Positions 10,791 through 22,161 of a stretch of 64,000 nt of DNA are shown in pieces. The position numbers and the translations under genes are program-made. Source of the stretch: Nicotiana tabacum (lineage: Eukaryota > Streptophyta > Magnoliopsida > Solanales > Solanaceae); assembly GCF_000715075.1 (NCBI RefSeq), contig NC_134102.1, positions 46,943,348 to 47,007,347 on the forward strand, written 5' to 3'. The notes beneath the pieces are model-generated. The model was not told where the DNA came from. It searched no databases and saw only the letters and a program-made list of their open reading frames with translations. Position 1 is the stretch's first letter; each line of letters begins with the position of its first letter.

Positions 10791-13700
10791 TCCTCCCCAT
10801 CTTAAAACAATCGTTCGTCCTCGAGCGAGTATACAGACATACCTAAAGTGGTGAAAAGATGAGGATTACGGCCGCGTATATCCTGCTCGGTCTCCCAAGT
10901 CGCCTCCTCGACCGGCTGTCCCCTCCACTGAACCTTCACAGAAGCAATGTTCTTTGACCTTAGCTTTCTGACCTGCCTGTCTAAAATAGCCACTAGCTCC
11001 TCAACATAAGATAGATCCTTGTCCAAATAGACTGAGCTGAAGTCCAAAACATGAGAAGGATCTCTGTGATACTTTCGGAGCATAGAAACATGGAGTACCG
11101 GATGAAATATTGCTAGGCTGGGAGGTAAGGCAAGCTCGTAAGCAACTTCCCCAACTTACCGCAACACCTCAAAGGGACCAATAAACCTTGGGCTCAGCTT
11201 GCCCTTCTTTCCGAACCTCATAACGCCCTTCATAGGTGAAACCCGGAGCAAGACCCGCTCTCCAACCATGAATACAACATCGCGAACCTTCCGATCCGCA
11301 TAACTCTTCTATCTGGACTGGGTTATGCGAAGTCTATCCTCAATCACCTTACCCTTCTCCAAGGCATCCTAAACCAAGTCCATACCCAATAATCTAGCCT
11401 CGCCCGGCTCGAAACAACCCACTAGGGACCTACACCGCCTACCATACATAGCCTCATACGGTGCCATATGAATGTTGGACTGATAGCTGTTGTTGTAAGA
11501 AAACTCCGCAAGTGGCAAAAACTGGTCCCAAGCACCCCCAAAATCTATCACACAAGCACGGAGCTTATCCTCCAGTATCTGAATAGTGCGCTCGGACTAT
11601 CCGTCCATCTGAGGGTGAAATACTTTGCTCAGCTCCACTCTAGTACCCAATCTTTGCTGTACGGCTCTCCAAAATCGTGATGTAAACTGCGTACCCCGGT
11701 CAGAGATAATAGATATGGTACGCCATGAAGCCTGATGATCTCACGGATGTAGATTCGAGCTAGCTGCTCGGAAGAATAGGTAGTCATCACAGGAATGAAA
11801 TGAGCTGACTTGGTCAGCCTATCCACGATCACCCAAACTGCATCAAACCTTCGCTGAGTCCGTGGGAGTCCAATAACGAAATCCATAGTGATCCGCTCCC
11901 ATTTCCACTCCGGAATCTCTAACTTCTGAAGCAACCCACACGGCCGCTGATACTCATACTTCACCTGCTGGCAATTTAGGCACCGAGCCACATACTCCAC
12001 TATGTCCTTCTTCATCCTCCTCTACCAGTAATGCTGCCTTAAGTCTTGATACATCTTCGTGGCACCCGGATGAATAGAGTACCACGAGCTGTGAGCCTTC
12101 TGAAGAATCAACTCACACAAACCATCTACATTAGGCACACATAGCCTGCCCTGCATCCTCAATACACCATCATCCCCAACAGTGACCTCCTTAGCATCAC
12201 TGTGCTGAATCGTGTCCTTAAGGACAAGAAAGTGGGCGTCATCATACTGACACTCCCTGATGCGATAATAAAGAGAAGACCGAGAGACCACACAAGCCAA
12301 CACTCAACTCGGCTCAGAAATATCCAATCTCACAAACTGGCTGGCTAAGGCCTGAACATCCAATGCTAAGGGTCTCTCTGCTACTGAAGATGTGCTAAAC
12401 TCCCCAAACTCTCTGCCCGGATACTCAAAGCATCGACCACCACATTGGCCTTCCTCGAGTGGTACAAAATGGTGATATCATAATCCTTAAGTAGCTCCAA
12501 CCACCTCCGCTAACGAAAATTAAGATCTTTTTGCTTGAACAGATGCTGCAAAGTCCGATGATCAATGTAAATCTCACAAGGAACTCCGTACAAATAGTGA
12601 CGCCAAATCTTCAGGGCATGAACAATAGCTGCTAACTCAAGGTCGTAGACAGGATAGTTCTTCTTATGCACTTTTAGCTGTCTGGACACGTAGGCAATCA
12701 CCCTACCGTCCTGCATCAACACCGCACCAAGACAAATCCGTGACGCATCACAATATACAGTGTAGGACAGCGAACCTGTAGGCAATACCAAAACTGGGGT
12801 TGTAGTCAAAGCTATCTTGAGCTTCTGAAAGCTCTCCTCACACTCCTCTGTCCACCTGAACCGAGCGCCCTTCTGGGTCAGCCTGGTCATATGTGCTGCA
12901 ATAGATGAGAATCCCCTTACAAAGTGACGGTAATACCCCGCCAAAATAAGAAAACTACGGATCTCCGTAGCCAATGACGGTCTAGGCCAACTCTGCATTG
13001 CTTCCACCTTCTTCGGATCCACCTTGATCCTATCACTCGATACTACATGGCCCAAAATGCCACTGAGTCTAGCCAAAACTCACACTTAGAAAATTTTGCA
13101 TATAACTTCTTTTCTCTCAAGGTCTGAAGCGCAGTCCTCAAGTGCTGCTCATAATCCTCCCGAGTTCCGAAATACACTAGGATGTCGTCAATGAACACAA
13201 TAATGGAGTCAAGATAGGGCCGGAACACACTGTGCATCAAATGCATAAAGGCTGATGGGGCATTGATCAGCCCGAAATACATGACAACAAACTCATAGTG
13301 ACCATATCGGGTCCTGAAAGCAGTCTTCGAGATATCTGGCTCCCGAATCTTTAACTGATGATAGCCTGAATGTAAGTCAATCTTGAAGAACACTATGGCA
13401 CCCTGTAACTGATCAAATAAGTTATCAATGCGAGGCAATGGATACCTGTTCTTTATTGTAACTTTGTCCAGCTGGTGATAATCAATACACATATGCATAG
13501 AACCATCCTTCTTCTTTACAAACAAGACCGGAGTACCCCAAGTTGACACACTGGGCAGAATGAAGCCTTTATCAAGCAACTCCTACAACCGCTCTTTCAA
13601 CTCCTTCAACTCAGGGGGATCCATACGGTATGGAAGAATAGAGATGGGCTGAGTGCCTGGCAACAAATAAATGCCGAAATCAATATCTCTGTCGGGCGGC

Positions 13701-14014
13701 ATGCCCGGAAGATCAGCTGGAAACACATATGGGAAATCCCTCACTACTGTAACTGACTCAACTGTAGGGGTATCAATACTGACATCTCTCACATAAGCTA
13801 AATACGCGTCGCACCCCTTCTTAACCATTCGTTGAGCCTTAAGAAATGAAATAACTTTGCGGGGAGTATACTCTAAGGTACCTCTCCACTCTAATTAGCG
13901 GTAAACATGGCATAGCCAGCATCACAATCTTAGCGTGACAATCAAGAATAGCATAATGGGGCGACAACCAGTCCATGCCCAAAATAATATCAAAGTCCAC
14001 CATGATGAGCAATA
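10791..14014 (-). pseudogene. Element A pol remnant: protease end, RT, RNase H, integrase, chromodomain-like tail
   Basis: Reading leftward: 14014-13839 carries the end of the retropepsin domain (DFDIILGMDWLSPHYAILDC), without its active-site DSG. The stretch 13828-13043 is reverse transcriptase with the catalytic FIDD box ([10 protein letters not shown]). Next, 13076-12510 is the RNase H region (YTVYCDASR, then HRTLQHLF). The zinc-binding H2C2 part of integrase is at 12303-11960 (ARCLNCQQVKYE). The integrase core is at 11940-11369 (WVIVDRLTKSAHFIPV and FSYNNSYQSNIHMAPYEAMYGRR). The tail at 11083-10802 (VAILDRQVRKLRSKNIASVKVQWRGQ) is chromodomain-like. Several frameshifts and stops separate these blocks. 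In life this polyprotein copies element RNA and integrates the DNA; here it is dead. Confidence 0.85.
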
Positions 14015-14024
14015 ACAGTATTCT

Positions 14025-16807
14025 TGTCACGACCCAATTTCCCCTCCGTATGACGTCATGACGACACCTAGTCTCTACGACTAGGTAAGCCTAAAATTTG
14101 CGGAATAATGAAATGAAAACATAAATTTAACAACTAACTGTAGCAATAACAACATAACTGGGTACCATGCCGCTTGGCATGTATAATAACCAACTATTCA
14201 AAAATACACAATAATCCTAAAACCCGAAACATCGTAAATCATAAAATACAGAAGGGAAGTCTAGTGTCTCTATATATCAGAGTCTAACAAAAGAAAAATA
14301 CAGAAGATAATGGACATAGGAAAGAGTAGAAGGGGACTTCGAGGTCTACGGATGAGGCAAATATACCTTGAAGACTCCAAAGTTGTCCCGGCTCACTGAT
14401 AGTGCGGCTGATAAGAAGCACCTGGATCTGAATACGAAAAACAAGTACAGAAGAGTAGCATGAGTACACCACAATTGGTACCCAGTAAGTTCCAAGCCTA
14501 ACCTCGGTCGAGTAATGATGAGGTCAGGTCAGGACCCTACTGGTATAAATAATAATAAAGCAAGGCAAGAACGAAATATCGCAGTAAAATAAAGACTGAA
14601 ATTTAACAATAAAGAATTTTTAGAAGACAACAGCTCAGTACACAGAGATAACAACCGGGGATCTCCCGAGATACCGTCTCGTAGTCCCAAACGTAAATGC
14701 GCAGGGGGATCTCCGCGAATACCATTCCGTAGTCCCAAAGTATATATGCAGAACAGGGGGATCTCCCGGAATACCGTTCCGTAGTCCCAAGGTAAATATG
14801 CAGTACAGGGGGATCTCCCAGAATACCGTTCCATAATCCCAGAGTAAATATGCAGTACATGGGGATCTCCCAGAATACTGTTCCGTAGTCCCAAAGTAAA
14901 TATGCAGTTCAACCAACAGAAATAACAGTTACAGCAAGAAAACCTACAATTGAGACTAAGTTTAAGTCAAGGAAAAGAAACAGGAATTTCACTAAACATG
15001 TTGCACAGAGTTCAGATAGGCAGTTAAGACACGTAGGCATGCTATTCTAAACTAAACAGGATTGTTACATATGCTAGTGTAGTTCAAATAAGGAGAAAAC
15101 GGGTTATTACTTAGTGAAGAATGGAGTTTCACAACAAATCGCCCATGTACCTACTCGTCACCTCACGTACAAGGTGCTCACATATCAAAACAGTACCAAA
15201 TACTAAGGGGAGTTTCCCCCACATAAGGTTAAGCAAGCCACTTACCTCGAACGAAGCTCAATCAATCGGTCACAATGCCTTTCCCATGAATATTCGGCTC
15301 CGAATGGCCCAAACCTAGACAAAAGCAATTACATATCATAAATAAAACCATAATAGACTCATCTAATTAATGAAATCAATACATTAACAAATATTCCGAA
15401 ATTCGCCCTAAAACGTCGACCAGAGCCCACGTCTCGGAATCAGGTAAAAGTCACAAAATATGAATACCCATTCACTCATGAGTCCAACCATATAAAAATT
15501 ACTCAAATCCGACCACAAATCCCCTTTCAAAACTCGAAATCTTTGTTGAAGAAGTTCTTCCAATCTTTACCAATTTCAACCCCAAAAATCCGAAAATAAA
15601 GAGGAAATTAATGATAGATTAGTAAAATATAACCAAAATGGAGTGTAGAATCATTACCCAATCGATTTCTCTGAAAATCCTCAAAAATCGCGTCCAAATC
15701 CGAGCTCCCAAACTCAAGGTTTGATAAAAATGGCCAAACCCTCATTTTTGAAATGTTTAATACAGCCAAGTGATTCCGCAATCGCAATCGCGGAAATAGC
15801 CTCGCGATCGCGAAGAACAACTTTGCTGCCCCAGAAATTAACTCTACGCAAATGCGTAAAACACCACACGAACGCGATGCTCTGGCTCTCAGACTCACGC
15901 GATCGCGAACGTCCTCAAGCATTCGCGATGAGCAAAGCGTGTGGCCCAGGTTTGGTCCACTTAACCCTACGCGACCTTGTCTCTACATTCGTGAAGCACC
16001 ACCTCACTTTACTACGCGTTCGCATGCCACTGTCCGCGAACGTAAAGAACAATTCCATCCTCTCACCCAGCTAGCTTACACGATCGCGGATCACCCCATG
16101 GGATCGCGTATAAGGAAACAAGAACTCAGACACCAGAAAACTTCAGCAACCTCCTAAGTCCAAAAATCAATCCGTTGGGAATCTGAAATTCACCCGAGGC
16201 CCCTCGACCTCAACCAAACATACAAACCAATCCTAAAACACCATACAAACTTAGTCGAGCCCTCAAACCATATCAAACAATGTTAAAATCACAAATCGCC
16301 CTTTACTTCAAACTTAATGAACTTGAAACTTTAAATTTCTACAACAGATGCTAAAACCTATAAAACCACGACCGATTTACCTCAAATTTTGCACACAAGT
16401 CGTATTCAACATTACGGACCTACTCCAACTTCCAGAATCGGAATCTGACCCCGATATCAAAAAGTCCACTACCGGTCAAAATCTCCAAAAATTTGACTTT
16501 CGCTAATTCAAGCCTAAATATGCTATAGACCTCAAACTCATAGTCTGGACACTCTCCCAAGTCCAAAATTACCCAACGGAGCTAACAGGACCGACGGAAC
16601 TCCATTCTGGAGTCGTCTTCTCATAGTTCTGACTACGGTCAATATCCTAAGACTTAAGCTTATATTTTAGGGACTAAGTATCCCAATACACTCCGAAATC
16701 AAAAACAAAACCTCCCGACAAGTCACATAAGGAGAAAAAAATACGGGGGAAACAGTAAATAGGGAATCGGGGCTATTACTCTCAAAACAACCGTTCGGGT
16801 CGTTACA
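14025..16807 (-). repeat. 5' LTR of element A (2783 bp)
   Basis: It is collinear with the 3' LTR at 8002-10790, including the roughly 50-bp tandem repeat and the palindromic word array (about 15776-16110). There are many point differences and some short indels; for example, one CGCGAACGCGACC word of the 3' LTR array is shortened near 15970. On the minus strand it ends GTCGTGACA and is followed by AGAATACTGT rather than by a primer binding site. The minus-strand frames 14529-14916 and 15608-15922 inside it are repeat artefacts. Confidence 0.85.
14657..14908 (-). repeat. Tandem repeat of about 50 bp in the 5' LTR of element A
   Basis: Five units equivalent to those at 8634-8885, same order and number, each with a GGAATACCGTTCC-type core. 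Equal copy number in both LTRs shows that the array predates this insertion. Differences between matching units are point changes. Confidence 0.85.
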
Positions 16808-17811
16808 CTTCTCCCTTATCGGGAATTTATATTCAGTTAAGTATTGTCTTCTTCCAGCCAAGAGAATAGAGGGTCTATATAAATATACAGTATTACAGTA
16901 TTTTCACCATCATCGAGCTATAAACGGTGGGCAGGCCCCTATTGGGCAACCTCAGATCAGACGGTAAGTTATATACCGAGCCTATTGTGGCCTTGCGCCT
17001 TTGAGAAAGTCCAGAATGGCCGAGATAATGAGCCTAGTATGGTCGAGCGCCTATGAGCGAGCCTACTACAGTAGAGCAGTTACACGTACCGATCCTTATA
17101 GGGCCGAACATCTATTTTACTTACTATGCTGAGAGAATTAAGTCAGTATGAGCAGGTAAGCATATCTTCAGATCATCTTTGACTCCCAATTACTTTCAGT
17201 TATTATATTATCAGTAAAGTTTCAGCTTTTAGTTATTCTATTGCCTTACATACTCGGTACACTATTTTGCACTGACGTCCCTTTTGCCGGGGACGCTGCA
17301 TTTCATGCATGTAGGTCCTGATAGATAGCTGGATAGACCTTCACAATAGAAAGAACCAAACATCAGCTTGGTCGGTAAGCTCCACTTCCCCGAAGTTACC
17401 ACGTCTAGACCTTGGAGTCCATTTCATATATACAGGTTTGATGGGTAGGTCGAGGCCCTGTCCCAACCGTGATACAGTTCAATTATCTTTAGAGGCTTGT
17501 AGATGAGTCCTATACATTTTGTATATCAGTATTGTGGCCTTGTCAGCCATGTGTACATGTTCAGTTTTATATTGTTGGGTGTGGACGTTCATGGCGGTCT
17601 CGTCAGCCTGCACAGATATGCATATAAGCTTTTGGGTGTGTTAACCCCTCAGATGAAATAGAGACGTTATTTTTAGATGATTCAGAATATGGCATCGTCG
17701 GCCTTGATTAGTATTGTCAACTTGCAGGTAGGACTCGTCGGCCTAAGTTTAGGGCTATCTCTCCAGAGTTCACAGTTACATAGTGGTATGCTCGAGCCGA
17801 GTATGGCACCG

Positions 17812-17931
17812 GGTGCCAGTCATGCCTCCCTAGGTTTGAGGCATGACATGCGGTGCCAGTCATGCCTCCCTAGGTTTGAGGCATGACATGCGGTGCCAGT
17901 CATGCCTTCCTAGGTTTGAGGCATGACATGC
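17812..17931 (+). repeat. Triplicated LTR end, 3 x 40 bp
   Basis: A 40-bp unit starting GGTGCCAGTCATGCC is repeated at 17812, 17852 and 17892, almost without change. It contains the last 35 bp of the family-C LTR, up to GCATGACA, plus TGCGG. In the intact family-C relatives this LTR end occurs once (GGTGCCAGTCTCGTCCC, ending GGCGTGACA). The array therefore lies exactly on the LTR border, next to the integrase remnant of element B. Confidence 0.9.
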
Positions 17932-20560
17932 GGTACTCAGCTCGACCCACATGACCAACTCACGCTGCACATCTCTCCAAAAATGCAATGTGAACTGCGT
18001 CCCTCAGTTAGAAATGATGGAAATGGGCATGCCGTGCAGGGGATAATCTCCCGGATGTAAATCTGAGCCAACCGCTTTAAAGAATAGGAAGTCATCACCG
18101 AAATGAAGTGTGCGGACTTAGTCAACCGGTGCATAATAACCCAGACTGCGTCATATTTCCTCAAGGTCCGTGGTAAGCCTGCCATAAAATCCATAGCGGT
18201 GCACTCCCACTTTCACTCCGGTATCTCCAATCTCTTAGTCAATCCAACCAATTTTTGATGCTCGTCCTTCACCTGTTGAAAATTCAAATACCAAGAGACA
18301 TAAGCAACAATATCTTTCTTTATTATCCGACACCAATAATGTTGTTTCAAGTCATGGTACATCTTTGTGACACCTGGGGAAATGAAATAACATGAATTGT
18401 CAGTCTCCTCAAGGATCAACTCTCTCAACCCATCAACATTTGGAACACAAATCTGGCCCTGAAGCCGCATAACACCATTATCACCAATAACAACCTCCTT
18501 AGCACCACTCCTCTACACCGTGTATTTCAACACCAACAAGTGACGATCATCAAGCTGACGAGCCTTGATACGCTCCAACAATGATGATTGTGCCACAACA
18601 TAAGTGAGAACCCGACTAGGCTCTGAAACATCCAATCTCATTAACCGATTGGCCAAAGATTGAACATCTATAGCTGGTGGCCTCTCCACTACAGGTAAAT
18701 ATACCAAACTGTCCATGCTCTCAGCCTTCCTACTCAATGCATCGTCCACCACATTGGGCCTTCCCCTGGATGATATCATAGTCTTACAACAACTCCAACC
18801 ATCTCCGCTACCGCAAATTAAAGTTCTTAAGCTTGAACAGGTGATGGAGACTCCAATGGTCGGTATAGACCTCACATGGAACGCCGTATAGATAATGCCT
18901 CCAAATATTTAGCCCGTGAACAATAGATGCCAACTCTAAATAATACACAGGGTAATTCTTCTCATGAACCTTCAATTGTCGAGACGCATAGGCAATTACC
19001 CTACCGTCCTGCATGAATACTGCATCAAGCCCAATACGCGATGTATCACAATACACAGTGTAAGATCTCGAACCTGTAGGCAACATCAACACCGGGGTTG
19101 TAGTCAATGCAGTCTTGAGCTTCTGAAATCTCATCTCACACTCGTCGGACCATTTGAAAGAGAACCTTTCTAGGTCAACAATGGGGCTGTGATGGATGAA
19201 AACCCCTCCACAAACAGGCGATAACAACCCCCCCAAACTCAAGAAGCTTCGAATCTCTGTAGCTGAAGTAGGTCTAGGCCAGTTTTGAATTGCTTTAATC
19301 TTCTTAGGATCCACCTTAATGCCCTCGGAAGATAACATACGGGCCAAAAAGGCAAGTGAGTCCAACCAGAACTCAAACTTCGAAACCTTGGCATATAACT
19401 AACGATCCCTCAAAGTCTAAAGTACGATCCAGAGATATTGCTCATGTTCCTCTTGACTGTGGGAGTAAACCAAAATATCATCAATGAAGACAATCACAAA
19501 GGAATCTTGATAGGGCTTGAACACCCGGATCATCAAATCCATAAAGGCTACTAGAGAATTGGTCGAGCCAAAAAATGTTACCAAGAACTCGTAATGAGCA
19601 TACAGAGTTAAAAAAGCTATCTTAGGGACATCTGATGCCCTAATCTTCACTTGATGGTAGCCAGATCTCAAATACATCTTCAAAAACACCTTGGCACCCT
19701 AAAGTTGGTCAAATGAGTCATCAATCCTCGGCAACGCATACTTGTTCTTGATAGTGACCTTGTTTAACTGCCAATAATCTATACACATCCTCATCGATCC
19801 GTCCTTCTTCTTCAAAAACAACATTGGCGCACCCTAAGGTGAGACACTAAATATAATGAATCCCTTGTCAAGAAAATCCTGCAGCTACTCCTTAAATTCT
19901 TTCAACTCAACTAGGGCCATACGGTATGGTAGAATAGAAACGGGCTGAGTTTCTAGAACAAAGTCAATGCAGAAGTCGATATATCTATCGGGTGGCATCC
20001 CTGGAAAATCTGTAGGGAACACATGTGGAAACTCACGTACAACTGGAACTGAATCCATTGAAGGAACCTCTGTACTAAAATCATGGGTATAGGTCAAATA
20101 TGCTAGACACCCCTTCTCGACCATACGCCGAGCCTGCACATAAGAAATGACCCTACAAGTGGAATGACTAGGAGTCTCTCTCCACTCAAATCGAGGCAAC
20201 CCCGGCATGGCTAATGTGACAGGCTTAGCATGACAGTCTAAGATAGATTGATAAGGTGACAACCAATCCATGCCCAAAATCACATCAAAAGCCACAATAT
20301 CAAGTAATAAAAGGTCAACCTTAATCTCATATCTTCCAATAGTGACCAAACAAGCAAGTAAACTCGGTACACCATAATAGAATCCCCAACGGGCGTAGAC
20401 ACATAAATAGGAGCACCCAAAGAATCACAAGACATATCCAAATATGAAGCAAACTAGGATGACACATATGAATAAGTGGAACCCGGTTCAAATAAAGTTG
20501 ATGCATCTCTATGGAAGACCAGAACAATACATGTGATGACCGCATCAGATGACTCTGCCT
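17932..20560 (-). pseudogene. Element B pol remnant: protease, RT, RNase H, partial integrase
   Basis: The stretch 20349-19885 carries the protease flap and end (FDVILGMDWLSPYQSILDC). RT lies at about 19885-19400, with [10 protein letters not shown] as the catalytic box. RNase H follows at about 19365-18808 ([16 protein letters not shown]). A zinc-finger region is at 18470-18213, in which the usual C-x2-C has become WYLNFQQ, losing a cysteine. The integrase core is at 18194-17937 (AVWVIMHRLTKSAHF), where the first catalytic Asp position now reads His. The frame ends inside the ELSTAFHPQ-type motif at the junction with the family-C LTR. Several stops and frameshifts are present. Confidence 0.8.
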
Positions 20561-22062
20561 CAAGTCTAGCTGGGAATGCATAACAATGGGGTTAAGCCCT
20601 ACCAATCTAACCTCCACCTCTCGGGCGACCTCTAGCTGGCTGACCACTACCTCTAACGGCCTGACCACCACCTCGGGCTGCTTGACCCCTACCTCTAGCT
20701 AGTTGAGCGGGTGGTGGAGCAACCGGTTTCGGAACCATGGCACGAGTACCCTGATGTGGTATGCTACTCTATTACATGGGGCAAAACATTGCCACGTGGC
20801 TAGGATATCCACAAGTATAACAAGTTCTTGGTTGATATAACTGTTGACCCTGAAACTGACATGTTGACCTGAATAATGACCCTGATAAATCTGAATTGGA
20901 GGTGCACTTACTGGAGCTTAAGTTGCGTTGTATGCTAGTTGCTCAAGATGAGACCCATAAGAACCACGACTACCCAAAGCACAATGTGATACCTAAAGCG
21001 CTGACTGAATCGGCCTGCTGGGATGGCCTCTACTAAATGAACCCCTACCTCCAGATGAGGCACCAGTGAAACCACCAAAATGAAGAGGCCCCTTCTCAGA
21101 TGCCGCCTCTCTACCATAACCTCGAATCCTCTCAATCCGTAGCAATCTCTACAACCCAGATAAAAGAAATATAATCCTAAATCTCTCTGTCCATATGTAG
21201 TCTGATACCATAAGAGGGACCATCTATAAATCTCCCCACCCTCTCCCTCTCAGTAGGGATCAAGACAACGACATGGCGAGTTAAATCCACGAATCTGGTT
21301 TCGTACAGGGTAAAAGTCATGCTACCCTACTGGAGGTGCTCAAACTAGTTGCGGTAGTCCTCGCTCAAAGTAAAAAGGATGAAATTCTCCAAGAATAGTT
21401 GGGAGAACTGATCCCAATTGAGTGGAGGTGAACTTGCTGGTCTACATCAAGCATACTCCTGCCACCACCTCTTGGCAGGGCCATGCATCTAAAACACTGC
21501 GAAGTCAACTCCATTGGGCTCCACAATATCCATATTGTAGGCGATCGACTAAAACGTAGGCTACTTAAAAGGCGATCCACTAAAATGTAGGAAACAATTT
21601 GGTGAACTTGCCCAACCTCTTCAGCCCCTCGGACAACATAGAGGGTCCCTCTCTGCACTGCACCAACTTCTAGAACTGCCAAAGTCTGATATTCTTAAGT
21701 GATCTGCTCTGGTGTGTGAGTAGCAGGAGTCTAGGTTCCTCGCCCAGCCTGAGAAACGGCTGGTGCCATAGGAATAACACCGGCCTGGGCCACACTGTCC
21801 ATAAGGCCCACCAAATTGACAAGGGCATCCTAAAGTACTAGTGTGGCAATGAACCCCTCTAGGACCTGATTTAGTCCAACTGGCATAGCCAGAATAGGAA
21901 TCTCCTCCTCCTGCTCGATCTGAGGCTATGCAATAGGTGTTGCTGCTCAGGTTCTAGGCTGAGCTCTACCTCTGACTCTGCCTCGGACCCGGCCTCTAAA
22001 GTGGCAGCAACCTGGGGCTCTAGCTCTTGACCAGCTATAGATGTTGTTCATGTCCTCACCAT
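20561..22062 (-). pseudogene. Element B gag remnant with CCHC zinc knuckle
   Basis: The gag start codon is at 22062-22060 (MVRT, then TGA as codon 5, followed in frame by TTSIAGQELEPQVAA). The related element D has an arginine codon at that position. A zinc knuckle can be read near 20780-20830: CYTCGYPSHVAMFC fits C-x2-C-x4-H-x4-C. Upstream of it lie RG-rich segments. The frame breaks several times, so no capsid protein can be made. Gag would normally form virus-like particles in the cytoplasm and bind element RNA. Confidence 0.7.
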
Positions 22063-22161
22063 CTGTGAGAGAACAAGAATAGAATAATTCAAACTTCAGT
22101 GATAGAATATAGTCACACGACAGGGTAAGGAAGGAGTAAAATTTTCCTAAAGCCTTATAGC

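Larger units (their letters stand above)
8002..16807 (-). mobile_element. Ty3/gypsy element A (Tekay-like), internally deleted
   Basis: A minus-strand element with a 3' LTR at 8002-10790, an internal region at 10791-14014 and a 5' LTR at 14025-16807. Both LTRs read TGTAAC...GTGACA on the minus strand. The outer flanks are attct (7997-8001) and cttct (16808-16812), a 5-bp target duplication with one change. The surrounding family-C LTR is continuous once the element is removed. The internal region keeps only part of protease through to the chromodomain-like tail; the primer site, gag and the protease active site are gone. In their place the 5' LTR is followed by 10 bp that match the outside flank. 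Confidence 0.8.
3811..17931 (+). mobile_element. Family-C LTR (plus orientation) split by two nested insertions
   Basis: Three blocks form one LTR: 3811-3881, 6600-8001 and 16813-17931. The first starts TGTTACCGTGG and the last ends GCATGACA. The middle and last blocks match, in opposite orientation, the LTRs at 51849-53872 and 58374-60397. For example, the CCCCTATTGGGCAA stretch and the repeated GCTCGCTCATAGGCGCT-type words are shared. Removing the solo LTR 3882-6594 and element A 8002-16807 restores continuity at both joins. The right border meets an integrase remnant of element B, while the left border meets a LINE fragment, so no outer target duplication is seen. One end has probably been rearranged. 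Confidence 0.6.
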
